DNA of 64,000 nucleotides from an uncultured Draconibacterium sp. (lineage in GTDB: Bacteria > Bacteroidota > Bacteroidia > Bacteroidales > Prolixibacteraceae), in NCBI RefSeq assembly GCF_963676735.1, contig NZ_OY781464.1, positions 4,001,001 to 4,065,000 of the forward strand, written 5' to 3'. A model generated the notes under the pieces. That model was not told the DNA's origin, ran no database searches, and was given only the letters and a program-made list of their open reading frames with translations. Positions 27,935 to 37,137 of this stretch are shown in pieces. The number at the start of each line of letters is the position of its first letter. Position 1 is the first letter of the stretch. The position numbers were made by a program, and so were the translations under genes.

Positions 27935-28519
27935 CTATTTCTCTAAACTAAACGTAAAATCATTATTTAGCGAACTCAAAACTACTTCGTATTTACCCGA
28001 CTTTAAGGCTGAAAGATCGTAACCCGAAGCTACATTAAAATCTTTGCCCAAGCCCGACTGGTATACCAAACCATAATCATCATAGATGTTTAAGGTCAGG
28101 CTTTCCTGATCGAAATTCAGGTAGCTAAGTTTCAATACATTATCGGCAAAGGCAAAATACGGATCGATTCTTAATTTTGATTCGCCAACAAAAATTCCTT
28201 TCGAAGCCACTTCAAAATCTTTTAACAAACGCGTGTCGTTTACTCGAAGATCCATGGTGTACTTACCGTTCTCGAGGTTTTTAAAATCAAAAACCTTTTG
28301 ATAAGTATTTAGCGGCTTTGTTGTTTGCTTGTAGTAAACCAATTCTCCGGTTTCAGCAAGAATGCTCAACTCAAACAATGCTGCTGCATCGTTTTGAATT
28401 GATACCACTGCCCGGTCGGCTGTTAATGGCACTACATTCATTTTTGGTTTCTCCACGGCTGTTGCAATTGCTACAATTGCTACTGCCATAACTGTTGATA
28501 ATAATTTAATTGTTTTCAT
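27935..28519 (-). CDS. secreted beta-rich protein of unknown function
   Basis: 194 residues from the ATG at 28519. An ATG two codons earlier (28525) is possible, but the paralogue begins MKT as here. A signal peptide ends near VAIATAVE. The same two-half beta layout as the neighbour is visible: LFELSILAETGELVYYK, then LRIDPYFAF, LTLNIYDDYGLVYQS and YEVVLSSLNN at the end. It contains no Cys, unlike its paralogue. The tandem arrangement suggests duplication and divergence. Function unknown. Upstream, 28526-28781 is AT-rich with a small CCCTTT/AAAGGG hairpin at 28668-28682 and no gene. Confidence 0.7.
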   Translation of the reverse strand: MKTIKLLSTVMAVAIVAIATAVEKPKMNVVPLTADRAVVSIQNDAAALFELSILAETGELVYYKQTTKPLNTYQKVFDFKNLENGKYTMDLRVNDTRLLKDFEVASKGIFVGESKLRIDPYFAFADNVLKLSYLNFDQESLTLNIYDDYGLVYQSGLGKDFNVASGYDLSALKSGKYEVVLSSLNNDFTFSLEK

Positions 28520-28781
28520 AACCATTCAATTTTTAAGTTTAACAATGAATGACAGTACAAACATAGATGTTCTACAACATATATGCTAAAAAACATATTA
28601 AAAAAATTAATCAATTGCATTTTTCTTAACATTAGAATTAATATTGGAATCGAAATATAGAGCTCTTCCCTTTATTAAAGGGCTTTTTGTGAAAAGGGAG
28701 TGCTTTTATAACAATTACCATGCCATTCTATTTAGAATCATGTTAAATAATTTTTAGTATATTTTCAACAAAATGTAAACA

Positions 28782-29471
28782 ATGCAGATAAAAATACTAC
28801 AACTCACTGAAGGAGCGAAAGTTGCAAAAGGAACCACAGTTATTATTGATGTACTTCGAGCTTTTACCACAGCCTGCTACGCCATAAACCAGGGCATTGA
28901 AACCATTATTCCGGTAGGCGATATTAACATGGCCTACCAGTTAAAAAAACAACATCCCAATTATTTACTTGTTGGCGAACGCCACGAACGAAAACCGGAG
29001 GGCTTTGATTTTGGAAATTCTCCAACTCATATTAACGCGGCAAAAATTAGTGCTAAAACAATGATTCATACAACAAGCTCGGGAACGCAAGGTATAAGCA
29101 ACGCCACACAAGCCAGTGAAATTCTGACAGGCAGTTTTGTGAACGCCGGTGCTATTGTACAATACATTCAAAAAACACGGCCCAGCGAAGTTTCGTTGGT
29201 TTGCATGGGCTTTGCCTGCCAGTACCCCACCAACGAAGATACGTTTTGTGCCGAATACATAAAAAATGAACTGGAGGGAAAACCAAACGATTTCCGTGCC
29301 ATGGTAAAACGAATAAAAGAAACCGATGGTGCTCGGTTTTTCGATCCGGCCAACCAGAGCTGGTCGCCCGAAAGCGATTTCCATTTGTGTATGGATGTAA
29401 ACCGCTTTGATTTTGTGCTTAAAGTTGACAAGATTGGCAATTTGAATTATCTTCGGCAACTGAAAATTTAA
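28782..29471 (+). CDS. comB: 2-phosphosulfolactate phosphatase family protein (ComB)
   Basis: 229 residues, the usual ComB length. Family motifs: VIIDVLRAFTTACYA at 21-35, GERHERKPEGFDFGNSP at about 66-82, and TTSSGTQGI near 96. In methanogens ComB removes phosphate from 2-phosphosulfolactate in coenzyme M synthesis. In bacteria without that pathway the substrate is uncertain, so the name describes the family only. It lies 48 bases before an aminotransferase gene in the same direction, probably co-transcribed. A Mg-dependent phosphatase role is inferred from the family. Confidence 0.82.
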   Translation: MQIKILQLTEGAKVAKGTTVIIDVLRAFTTACYAINQGIETIIPVGDINMAYQLKKQHPNYLLVGERHERKPEGFDFGNSPTHINAAKISAKTMIHTTSSGTQGISNATQASEILTGSFVNAGAIVQYIQKTRPSEVSLVCMGFACQYPTNEDTFCAEYIKNELEGKPNDFRAMVKRIKETDGARFFDPANQSWSPESDFHLCMDVNRFDFVLKVDKIGNLNYLRQLKI

Positions 29472-29519
29472 CCGGTTTTATTCATTATTTATAAGGAATA
29501 AGATACAAGCCTTGCAACA

Positions 29520-30689
29520 ATGAAACAATACAATTTTGACGAAATTATTGAACGCCATGAAACCAACTGTTTAAAATACGATGCCCTTGATCGTTTTTTT
29601 AAAACCAATGATGCTCTCCCGCTTTGGGTGGCAGACATGGATTTTAAAACGCCCGATTTTATTATTGAGGCTATTAAAAAACGTATTGATCATGAAATTC
29701 TTGGCTACACTTTTCGATCAGATTCGTACTACCAGTCAGTAATTGGCTGGATGAGCAGACGACACAACTGGGAAATTAAAAAAGATTGGATTTCGTTTAG
29801 CCCGGGTGTAGTTGCAGGATTAACCTATGCCATTGAAACATTCTCGAACAGTGGCGATGGCGTTATTGTACAACCTCCGGTATATTTTCCATTTTTTGAT
29901 AGTGTAAAAGGCACTAACAGAAAGCTAATTCAGAATCCACTAAAGATTGAAGCCGGTCGTTACACCTTTGATTTTGACGACCTGAAAGCAAAAATAGACA
30001 AAAACACAAAGCTGCTGCTGCTTTGCAACCCGCAGAATCCGGGCGGCATGGTGTGGACAAAAGAAGAGCTGATTCAACTTACCAACATTTGCCTGGAAAA
30101 CAATATCATGATTATTTCTGATGAAATTCATTCGGACTTAATATATAACGATCATAAACACATTGCACTTGCCAGCATTTCGGAAGAGGTGGCCCAAAAC
30201 TGTATGGTTTGTATGGCACCAAGTAAAACCTTTAATGTTGCAGGCCTATCGTCATCGTTGGCTATCATTCCAAACAAAAGAAAACTGGCAGCTTACGAAC
30301 GAACTATTGGTGTAGGCCATTTAGGCATGGGAAACATTTTTGGCTCTGTTGCTCTGGAAGCTGCCTATACCCATGGCGATGAATGGCTGAAACAACTTCT
30401 TGCTTACCTCTGGGACAATTATCAGTTACTTGAGGATTTTATGACAGAAAAGCTGCCACGTGTTAAAGTAATGAAACCGGAGGCCACTTACCTCATCTGG
30501 CTTGATTTTTCGGATTACGGCATGAAAAACGAAGCGCTATCGAAATTTGCTACCGAAAAAGCAAAAGTGGCATTAAACGATGGTGGACGTTTTGGTATTG
30601 GTGGCGACGGCTGGTTACGAATAAACATTGGCTGCCCCCGTAGCGTATTGCAGGAAGCTCTTGAGCGCCTTGAAAAAGCTTTTGGGTAA
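29520..30689 (+). CDS. PatB/MalY-type PLP-dependent C-S lyase or aminotransferase
   Basis: 389 residues of fold type I aminotransferases. The start PLWVADMDFKTP (34-45) is the hallmark of the MalY/PatB cystathionine beta-lyase group. Also visible are CNPQNPGG near 169-176, Asp201 (pyridine N contact) in ISDEIHSD, and the Schiff-base Lys236 in MAPSKTFNVAGL, with the phosphate-binding Arg near RINIGCP. Likely reaction: cleavage of cystathionine or other Cys S-conjugates to pyruvate, ammonia and thiol. It follows the ComB-like gene by 48 bases. Confidence 0.87.
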   Translation: MKQYNFDEIIERHETNCLKYDALDRFFKTNDALPLWVADMDFKTPDFIIEAIKKRIDHEILGYTFRSDSYYQSVIGWMSRRHNWEIKKDWISFSPGVVAGLTYAIETFSNSGDGVIVQPPVYFPFFDSVKGTNRKLIQNPLKIEAGRYTFDFDDLKAKIDKNTKLLLLCNPQNPGGMVWTKEELIQLTNICLENNIMIISDEIHSDLIYNDHKHIALASISEEVAQNCMVCMAPSKTFNVAGLSSSLAIIPNKRKLAAYERTIGVGHLGMGNIFGSVALEAAYTHGDEWLKQLLAYLWDNYQLLEDFMTEKLPRVKVMKPEATYLIWLDFSDYGMKNEALSKFATEKAKVALNDGGRFGIGGDGWLRINIGCPRSVLQEALERLEKAFG

Positions 30690-30692
30690 GGA

Positions 30693-31244
30693 TTATTTTA
30701 TTTTACCCGGATTCTTTTTTACAAAGTCGCCCCAGTTTTTATACTCTTTCGATTTTTGCGGCTTGTTCATTTGTATAAAATGACAAATGGCTACGGCTAC
30801 TGCATCGGTTTCGTCGAGTACTTTGTCCATATCCTTTAAATTATAAACTTTTTGCAGGAAATAGGCAACCTGCTCTTTCGAGGCCCGCCCCATTCCGGTA
30901 ATGGCTTGTTTTACCAGCAAAGGTGCATATTCGTGAATGGGTACATCAAACATCAGTGCAGCAGCCATTAGCACGCCCTGTCCGCGCCCCAGTTTTAACA
31001 TCGACTGCACATTTTTTCCATAAAACGGGGCTTCAATGGCCATTACATCCGGACGGTATTCTTTTACAAGGTGGAACGCCCGTTCGTGCAGGTACTTTAA
31101 ACGCATGTAATGATCAGAATATCTTTTGGGCGTAATGTTTCCCATGTGCAGAATTACGGGTTTGTTTTCCCGAATTTCAACCAGGCCATAACCGGTTACT
31201 GTGGTTCCGGGGTCGATACCCAATATGCGAAGCGGTTTATCCAT
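30693..31244 (-). CDS. ruvC: Holliday junction resolvase RuvC
   Basis: 183 residues. The four catalytic acids match the RuvC set: Asp11 in GIDPGTTVTGYG, Glu71 in AIEAPFYG, and Asp144/Asp147 in LDETDAVAVA. It cuts four-way junctions after RuvAB branch migration. The stop lies three bases from the stop of the convergent aminotransferase gene, with no terminator between them. RuvA and RuvB are not nearby, which is common in this phylum. Confidence 0.95.
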   Translation of the reverse strand: MDKPLRILGIDPGTTVTGYGLVEIRENKPVILHMGNITPKRYSDHYMRLKYLHERAFHLVKEYRPDVMAIEAPFYGKNVQSMLKLGRGQGVLMAAALMFDVPIHEYAPLLVKQAITGMGRASKEQVAYFLQKVYNLKDMDKVLDETDAVAVAICHFIQMNKPQKSKEYKNWGDFVKKNPGKIK

Positions 31245-31347
31245 CCGATGAAAATAGTAATTTGTTGTTAACCTGCCACCAAAAGTACTGATATTGTTTA
31301 ATTACTACGAAACTGTCTTGTAGCAATGAATTATTAATTCAAAAAAA

Positions 31348-31423
31348 ACACCAAGTCACGAAGCATACAAAGGAAACCTGCCATTTTCTTTTCTGAACCT
31401 GGAGTCTTTGTGCTCTTGGTGGT
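31348..31423. repeat. REP-like inverted repeat
   Basis: ACACCAAG (31348-31355) and CTTGGTGGT (31415-31423) bracket a segment with a second pair (CACGAAG and ACAAAGG against GTCTTTGTG). The wording 'caccaag...acgaag...ctttgtgctcttggtgg' resembles palindromic elements scattered in Bacteroidota intergenic DNA; that resemblance is recalled, not checked. It fills the gap between RuvC and the EamA transporter. Confidence 0.55.
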
Positions 31424-31453
31424 AAAATTACTGAATACAAAGGATGGAATCAA

Positions 31454-32335
31454 TTATCGTTTTCTTCGGTCGAGCTGCTGAATCAGCACCCCCGAAATAA
31501 TAAAAATCAGGCCAATGAATGTCGTAAAATAGATGGTTTCTTTTAAAATCAGGTGAATAAACACCAGCGACAAAAAAGGTGCAAAAAACACCAGGTTGCC
31601 AATTTTTGCATTGCTGCTGGTTAGGCTCATGGCTTTTAGCCATAACACATAAGTAATTCCCACCTCAAAAACGCCGGAGTAAACCATAGCAGCCAAACCT
31701 TGCCCCCACTGCACTTTAAACGACGAAAACAGCGCCACCACCGGAACCAGCAATAGGGTGCCAATGGCAAAATTCAGGAAAAGTTTTACTACCTGGTCGC
31801 GGGTGTCTTTTACATTAAATATCCAGTACAACGACCATAGTATTGAGCTTGAAACCGCCAGTACCACGCCCAGAGGATTTGTTTTACCAAAACCATCGAA
31901 ACCACCCTGCGACGATATAAAAAATACGCCAACAAAGCTGATAATGAGCGCTACAAAACTAATCCAGCCTATTTTTTGCTTGAGCAAGGGCACCGATAAA
32001 AGCGCCAGTGTTATGGGCCAAATCATATTCAGGGGTTGCGCCACCTGCGCCGGAAGCAATGAATAAGCTTTAAACAAAACCAGGTAATAAAGCAGTGGAT
32101 TAAAAGCCCCCATTAACAATGAATACAACCATTCGCGACGCGATTGCTTAAAAATTAATTGTGTTTTTCCTTGCACCAGCAGAACAACAAACAACAGCAA
32201 CACACTTACTGCTGAAACATAAAATATTAACTGAATAAAATCGTACTCGCGCAGAGCCAGCTTAAACGATGTTGCCACAGTTGACCAAAACAACACGGCT
32301 AATCCGGCGTATAAATATGCTTTTTTACCAGCCAT
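31454..32335 (-). CDS. EamA/DMT-superfamily transporter
   Basis: 293 residues with about ten hydrophobic segments arranged as two EamA repeats: the first from AGLAVLFWSTVATSFKLAL and ending near AQPLNMIWPITLALL, the second from VVLAVSSSILWSLYWIF and ending with FIGLIFIISGVLIQQL. DMT carriers export or import small metabolites; the substrate cannot be told. It begins at the stop of the TPR gene (TAATG overlap), so the two are translationally coupled. An Arg/Lys tail (LDRRKR) is cytoplasmic. Confidence 0.88.
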   Translation of the reverse strand: MAGKKAYLYAGLAVLFWSTVATSFKLALREYDFIQLIFYVSAVSVLLLFVVLLVQGKTQLIFKQSRREWLYSLLMGAFNPLLYYLVLFKAYSLLPAQVAQPLNMIWPITLALLSVPLLKQKIGWISFVALIISFVGVFFISSQGGFDGFGKTNPLGVVLAVSSSILWSLYWIFNVKDTRDQVVKLFLNFAIGTLLLVPVVALFSSFKVQWGQGLAAMVYSGVFEVGITYVLWLKAMSLTSSNAKIGNLVFFAPFLSLVFIHLILKETIYFTTFIGLIFIISGVLIQQLDRRKR

Positions 32336-34224
32336 TAAAACTCGGTATTATCAATAGCGCGCATAAACAAGCCCTCTTTGCCCTCCGGCTCTTTATCGGG
32401 ATAAATCTCGCGCAGTTCGCGGTATTTGGCTCTCGATTCTTCGGTAAACACGCTACCCGGATGATTGCTTAGCATTTGTTTATACAGCTCCTTGGCTTTT
32501 TCCTGCTGCGCCAGCGTTGTATTGTACAGTTCAGCCAGCATAAACAGTGCATCGTCGCCCAGCAAATCGTAGCTAAAATCGGTTACAATGGTGTTCAGGT
32601 ATTCTGCTGCCAACGTGTAATTTTGTTGTTCTGCCTCTATTTTGGCTTTTCTGAACAGAATGTCATCTACCAGGGTATGATACGGGTATTGATCGGCAAT
32701 AGAATCCAGGACCAGCATAGCCTCGACGGGCCGATTCTGAAAAAACAACAAATCGGCTTTGGCAAACATGGTTAATGGAACAGCAGTGGTATCCAGATTC
32801 AGGTTATTACCAATCAGCATCGATAATTCCATGGCATCGTTGGCCGTTAATTTTGATGTGCTCGCTTTTAACACATCCAACTGCGCTTTTGCCCAGCTAA
32901 AATTTCCCATGTAATAACCCAGCCTGGCTTTTTTTAGTTTGGCCTCGTCGCCCAGCGTATTCTTTTTATTGGCCTCAATTACCTGCGAATAAATCAGCAT
33001 AGCTTCCCAAGGGTCGTTGGCATATACATAAATATCTGCCATTTCAGTTTTTAGCTGGCCCAGCTCTTCGGGTTTAAGCTGTGGAATTTTCTCACCTTTC
33101 TCCAATTCCACAATTGCTTTTTCAGCATCGTTAAGGTAAAAGGCCAGTAAATGTGCATACTCGCGCACCAGGTTTAAGGTAGCCGGACCAATACCGAGGT
33201 ACAACAATCCGTTTTCAAAATCGGTAGCCAAAGCTTGTCCCTGTTCCAAATTACCCTTTCCCTCATCAGTGTATTCAAGGTATTTTGCATGAATATTCCG
33301 GGCAAAGGCCTGCGGAAAAAACGGCGTTTGCTCACCTTTATCCATCAAATAGGTGTACGCTTTCTGAGCCTGTTCATATTCCTTGTTTCGCAATGCCAGG
33401 TCGCCCAATTGGGCAATTTGCATCTCTTCACCACCGGTTCGTTTATCCAGCGCAATCGACTGGCGCAAAGCACTCGAAAATTTCTTTTCCTGCAGAAAAA
33501 ACCAAATTAGCAAACGGTTGTAGCCAATAACCCCGGGTTCGCTCTGAATACGTTTGAGCACCTGCCCCCGAAACTGATTTCGCAGTCCATTATCGATATC
33601 AAGGCGCATGGCCGACGACAAACTGCTCTGCACCCGCGACAGGTGTTTTTCACTTTCGCGCAATAGGTTTAGGTATTCTTCCATCATATTGTCGTAATCG
33701 CGCAGGTACAGGTACGATCGGGCCAGTTCGTAATTAAAAGCTTCGCCTTCCAGCGTTTGACGCCCCTTCAAATAGGTATCTTTAGCCAAACCATAATCGC
33801 CCCAGGCCAAAAAAGTATTTGCCGTTGTTAGAAACGAGCCTTTGCTGGCCGGAATTTTATCAATAGCCTGCCGAAATAACGCTTCAGCTTCTTCACTTCG
33901 ATTTTGGCTTTTGTAGATTTGCCCCAAATGCACATAATATTCGGGGCGTACTGTTTTTTGCTTCTTAATTTCTCGTTGAATATCCTGCTCTGCCTCATCA
34001 AAACGTTTAAGGTTTACCAAACAGTTAATATAGTAACGGTAATAGGTGCTGTTACGGGTTGTTTTATACACCTCGTTTAATAAAGGTGCTGCCTTTTCGT
34101 AGTCTTTGGCATTGTAATACCTGATGGCCAAACTCGATTTGGTTTGAATTTCTGTACGCTTTTGCTGGGCAAATCCCGTATTCAAACCAATTAACACCAC
34201 CAACATTGTTAAAATGTACCTCAT
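32335..34224 (-). CDS. exported tetratricopeptide-repeat protein
   Basis: 629 residues with a signal peptide (about 1-19, ending GFAQ). It consists almost entirely of TPR-like helical pairs: AIRYYNAKDYEKAAPLLNEV near 32, then YVHLGQIYKSQNRSEEAEAL, AELYNTTLAQQEKAKELYKQ and others to about 610. TPR scaffolds bind partner proteins. A periplasmic or surface assembly role is likely but cannot be specified. It overlaps the transporter gene by one base and lies divergent from lipA, 140 bases away. Confidence 0.82.
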   Translation of the reverse strand: MRYILTMLVVLIGLNTGFAQQKRTEIQTKSSLAIRYYNAKDYEKAAPLLNEVYKTTRNSTYYRYYINCLVNLKRFDEAEQDIQREIKKQKTVRPEYYVHLGQIYKSQNRSEEAEALFRQAIDKIPASKGSFLTTANTFLAWGDYGLAKDTYLKGRQTLEGEAFNYELARSYLYLRDYDNMMEEYLNLLRESEKHLSRVQSSLSSAMRLDIDNGLRNQFRGQVLKRIQSEPGVIGYNRLLIWFFLQEKKFSSALRQSIALDKRTGGEEMQIAQLGDLALRNKEYEQAQKAYTYLMDKGEQTPFFPQAFARNIHAKYLEYTDEGKGNLEQGQALATDFENGLLYLGIGPATLNLVREYAHLLAFYLNDAEKAIVELEKGEKIPQLKPEELGQLKTEMADIYVYANDPWEAMLIYSQVIEANKKNTLGDEAKLKKARLGYYMGNFSWAKAQLDVLKASTSKLTANDAMELSMLIGNNLNLDTTAVPLTMFAKADLLFFQNRPVEAMLVLDSIADQYPYHTLVDDILFRKAKIEAEQQNYTLAAEYLNTIVTDFSYDLLGDDALFMLAELYNTTLAQQEKAKELYKQMLSNHPGSVFTEESRAKYRELREIYPDKEPEGKEGLFMRAIDNTEF

Positions 34225-34333
34225 AGCTATTATTCTGAATTACAAAAATAACACAGTTGTTTAAAGTATAGTTTTTTTGAGAACAATTTTGACACTTAGT
34301 AGTTTAATCAACTTTAGTTTGTTTTTAAACTTT

Positions 34334-34341
34334 TACATTTG
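34334..34341 (+). promoter_or_regulatory. -7 box TACATTTG of lipA
   Basis: A perfect TAnnTTTG match 23 bases before the lipA ATG. No good -33 element at 19-21 bp; a TTTG at 34318-34321 is too close. Confidence 0.5.
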
Positions 34342-34364
34342 CAAAAATTTTAAGTGAGTACATT

Positions 34365-35228
34365 ATGGCACATGAGTTGAATGGCAGAGAGCGCCTGCCA
34401 AAGTGGATGAAGATGAAAATGCCTAAGGGAGAAAGTTACTCGAAGGTTAAAAACCTGGTGAATAAGCACGGCCTGCACACTATTTGCACCAGCGGAAACT
34501 GCCCTAATATTGGTGAATGCTGGAACAGGGGAACAGCCACGTTTATGATTTTAGGAAATATCTGTACCCGTAAATGTAAATTCTGTGCTGTACCTAATGG
34601 CCGGCCTTTGGCCCCTGATTTGGAAGAGCCCAAAAAACTGGCCGAATCGGTAAATATTATGGGCGTAAAACATTGTGTGATTACTTCGGTTGACCGCGAC
34701 GATTTGGAAGACCAGGGTGCCGGAATCTGGGCTGAAACCATTCGCGAAGTAAAACGTGTAAACCCGGAAACAAAAATAGAGGTACTGATTCCCGATTTCA
34801 GGGGAAAAATGGAACTGGTACAACAAGTTATTGATGCCGGCCCGGATGTAATCTCGCACAACCTGGAAACCACCGAAGAACGTACACCCTTTATCCGTTT
34901 TGCAGCAAAATACCGTCGTAGCCTGGATGTAATTAAATACGTTGCCGACAATTTCGGACGGGCAAAATCCGGCATTATGCTTGGCTTAGGCGAAAACCAC
35001 GAAGATGTGTTAAAAACGATGGATGACTTGCTGGAAGCCGGCTGCAAAGTGATGACCATTGGCCAATACCTGGCACCAACACCCAAACACATGCCGGTGG
35101 TTGAATACATTGAACCGGAGAAATTTGTGGAGTACCGCAACATTGGTATCCGTAAAGGCTTTAAATTTGTTGAAAGCTCGCCATTGGTGCGCAGTTCGTA
35201 CCGAGCCGAGGAACATGTAAAAGCATAA
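34365..35228 (+). CDS. lipA: lipoyl synthase
   Basis: 287 residues, radical-SAM enzyme that inserts two sulfurs into protein-bound octanoyl groups to make lipoate for 2-oxoacid dehydrogenases and GcvH. Both iron-sulfur sites are present: the auxiliary cluster C-x4-C-x5-C at Cys41, Cys46, Cys52 and the radical-SAM C-x3-C-x2-C at Cys67, Cys71, Cys74. The conserved C-terminal serine ligand lies in SSPLVRSSYRAE. lipB follows 139 bases downstream in the same direction. Confidence 0.96.
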   Translation: MAHELNGRERLPKWMKMKMPKGESYSKVKNLVNKHGLHTICTSGNCPNIGECWNRGTATFMILGNICTRKCKFCAVPNGRPLAPDLEEPKKLAESVNIMGVKHCVITSVDRDDLEDQGAGIWAETIREVKRVNPETKIEVLIPDFRGKMELVQQVIDAGPDVISHNLETTEERTPFIRFAAKYRRSLDVIKYVADNFGRAKSGIMLGLGENHEDVLKTMDDLLEAGCKVMTIGQYLAPTPKHMPVVEYIEPEKFVEYRNIGIRKGFKFVESSPLVRSSYRAEEHVKA

Positions 35229-35367
35229 GCAGGAGCTTAGCCCGCTACCGCAATTACCAGTTTGTCAACTTAACAATAAAATAATTTCGCAATAAAAAGA
35301 AATGTGTTACAGCTTGAGGTTAAAATCCACAACTTTCGTAATGTAACAAGTAGTTAATAACAAAAAA

Positions 35368-36036
35368 ATGGCAAATTTCAATTACGTCGATCTGGGAACA
35401 AAAGAATACAAAGCGTGCTGGGACTACCAGGAAGAGCGCCTGTTGGAACTCACCACACAAAAACGCAGCACGGGCCAACCTACTGCCGACAATCATTTTA
35501 TTTTAGTTGAACATCCGCACGTATATACATTGGGCAAAAGCGGCGACGAGGCCAATATGATGGCCAATGCCGATTTCCTGAAAAAAATTGAAGCGACCTA
35601 TTTTAAAATAAACCGCGGTGGCGATATTACTTACCACGGACCAGGGCAGCTGGTGGGTTACCCTATTATCGACCTGGAGAATTACAAAATTGGTGTGCGC
35701 GAGTACATTGAAAAAATGGAGGATGCCATTATTGCAACCGTTGCCGAATATGGACTGGAAGCCGGACGTAAGGAAGGAGCTACCGGTGTATGGCTGCAAG
35801 CCGACCACAAAGTGCGGGCCCGAAAAATATGCGCCATTGGCGTTCGCGTGAGCCGCTACGTTACCATGCACGGTTTTGCCCTTAATGTAAATACCGATAT
35901 GCGCTACTACAACTACATTAACCCTTGCGGTTTTGCCTCGTCGGCAGTAACATCCATACAACAAGAGCTGGGCAGAGAAATTTCGATGGAGGAAGTAAAA
36001 GAAATCGTAAAAAAGAAATTTAACGAAGCTTATTAA
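35368..36036 (+). CDS. lipB: lipoyl(octanoyl) transferase
   Basis: 222 residues. It moves octanoate from acyl carrier protein to the lipoyl domains that LipA then sulfurates. The active site is complete: the RGGDITYHGPGQLVGYPI motif at 83-100, Lys153 in ARKICAIG and Cys187 in NPCGF. It forms a pathway pair with lipA. A separate lipoate ligase gene (47598-48545) provides salvage. The last four bases overlap the 3' end of the convergent gene. Confidence 0.96.
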   Translation: MANFNYVDLGTKEYKACWDYQEERLLELTTQKRSTGQPTADNHFILVEHPHVYTLGKSGDEANMMANADFLKKIEATYFKINRGGDITYHGPGQLVGYPIIDLENYKIGVREYIEKMEDAIIATVAEYGLEAGRKEGATGVWLQADHKVRARKICAIGVRVSRYVTMHGFALNVNTDMRYYNYINPCGFASSAVTSIQQELGREISMEEVKEIVKKKFNEAY

Positions 36037-36914
36037 GCACCTGTTTCTTTTATACGTTTAACAATTTCGGCTTCTGCCTTAAGATAGGCCTCCCGAATAA
36101 TCGGGTCGTTAAACTTCATGGTACGCTCTTCAAAAGCCATATCGTTTATGCGTTCAAACAAACGCTCCTTGGCCGTGCGAATATCTTTGCCATAAATATG
36201 GTACGAATCGGCCTGCCAGTTCATACGGCCAAGTTTTACTGTTTTTCCTGTTTTCTCAGCAATCCCGGCTGCTATAATATCTTTACTAAACTGAATAAAG
36301 CCAAACATATTCAGGAAACCGGCATTCCAGGCATCGTTACTGCGGTAACGGATATTACAGTTTAACCAATACACGCCGTCTTCGTCTTCCAGAATACGGT
36401 ACCACAACGACTGCAAACTTGGCGGATCGTCGCAGGTAAAATCAATATTGGGCATCCAGGTAATCATTTGCGCCTGGCGCGTAAACGGCTGTTCCGCCAA
36501 CTTATTAATTACATTTTCTATCTGATCAACTTTAAACGCCCCCTGCTCTTTCGATTCTCCTTCAACCAGTTCTTTCCATACGCCATACTTTCGCAACCGG
36601 CCATGGTAGGTGTATTCCGGCCTCTTATCATCGGGGTCGTTCATGTTTTTTACCAGGTGATCTTTTAGTCCCTCCAGCTCCAGCACATATTCGCGCAAAC
36701 TGTCAACACCTCCCGGAAAAGCCATATGTATCATCGGGTCACTTTCGGGTTCCTGAATGGTTAAATTCATCGTGCAGTCAATACTCAGCGGATCTCCCGG
36801 TTTATCGTATTGGGTTTTAAAACGTGTTCCTTTTCCGTACAAATAAATAAGTGCCGTTTCGTAAGCTTCGGCCAAAGATTTTCCTGTTACCGATATAACC
36901 GGGATGTTCTTCAT
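36033..36914 (-). CDS. thymidylate-synthase-fold protein lacking the catalytic Cys
   Basis: 293 residues that align by motif with ThyA: TRQAQMITWMP (145-155) for the conserved Arg region, RSNDAWNAGFLN (191-202) for RSxDxxLGxPFN, and ADSYHIYGKD (235-244) for the ADxHLYxNH segment. The active-site loop reads DDPPSLQSLW, with Ser166 where the nucleophilic Cys of xPPCHxxxQ should be. Cys161 lies five residues earlier and is not in register. Nucleotide-binding residues seem kept, so it may bind a pyrimidine nucleotide without methylating it as ThyA does, or be a divergent subfamily. It is a stand-alone gene, with no DHFR beside it. Confidence 0.75.
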   Translation of the reverse strand: MKNIPVISVTGKSLAEAYETALIYLYGKGTRFKTQYDKPGDPLSIDCTMNLTIQEPESDPMIHMAFPGGVDSLREYVLELEGLKDHLVKNMNDPDDKRPEYTYHGRLRKYGVWKELVEGESKEQGAFKVDQIENVINKLAEQPFTRQAQMITWMPNIDFTCDDPPSLQSLWYRILEDEDGVYWLNCNIRYRSNDAWNAGFLNMFGFIQFSKDIIAAGIAEKTGKTVKLGRMNWQADSYHIYGKDIRTAKERLFERINDMAFEERTMKFNDPIIREAYLKAEAEIVKRIKETGA

Positions 36915-37137
36915 TGCAATAAGTTTAGAGTTTCTGATAAACGTACATTTTTAAAGATAGAAAAATGGCAATGATTGCACTTATTCATGAATAAAAAATT
37001 TAAGAAATGGTCTGAACAATCCACTTAGTTTTGTATTTTTTTAATAAGCATTTTAGTTCTTGCTAATTTATTTTTAATTCTTTTGTACTTTTAAGTCTTA
37101 AATTAACAGCATTTTTTAATGCTATAACCAATTAAAC

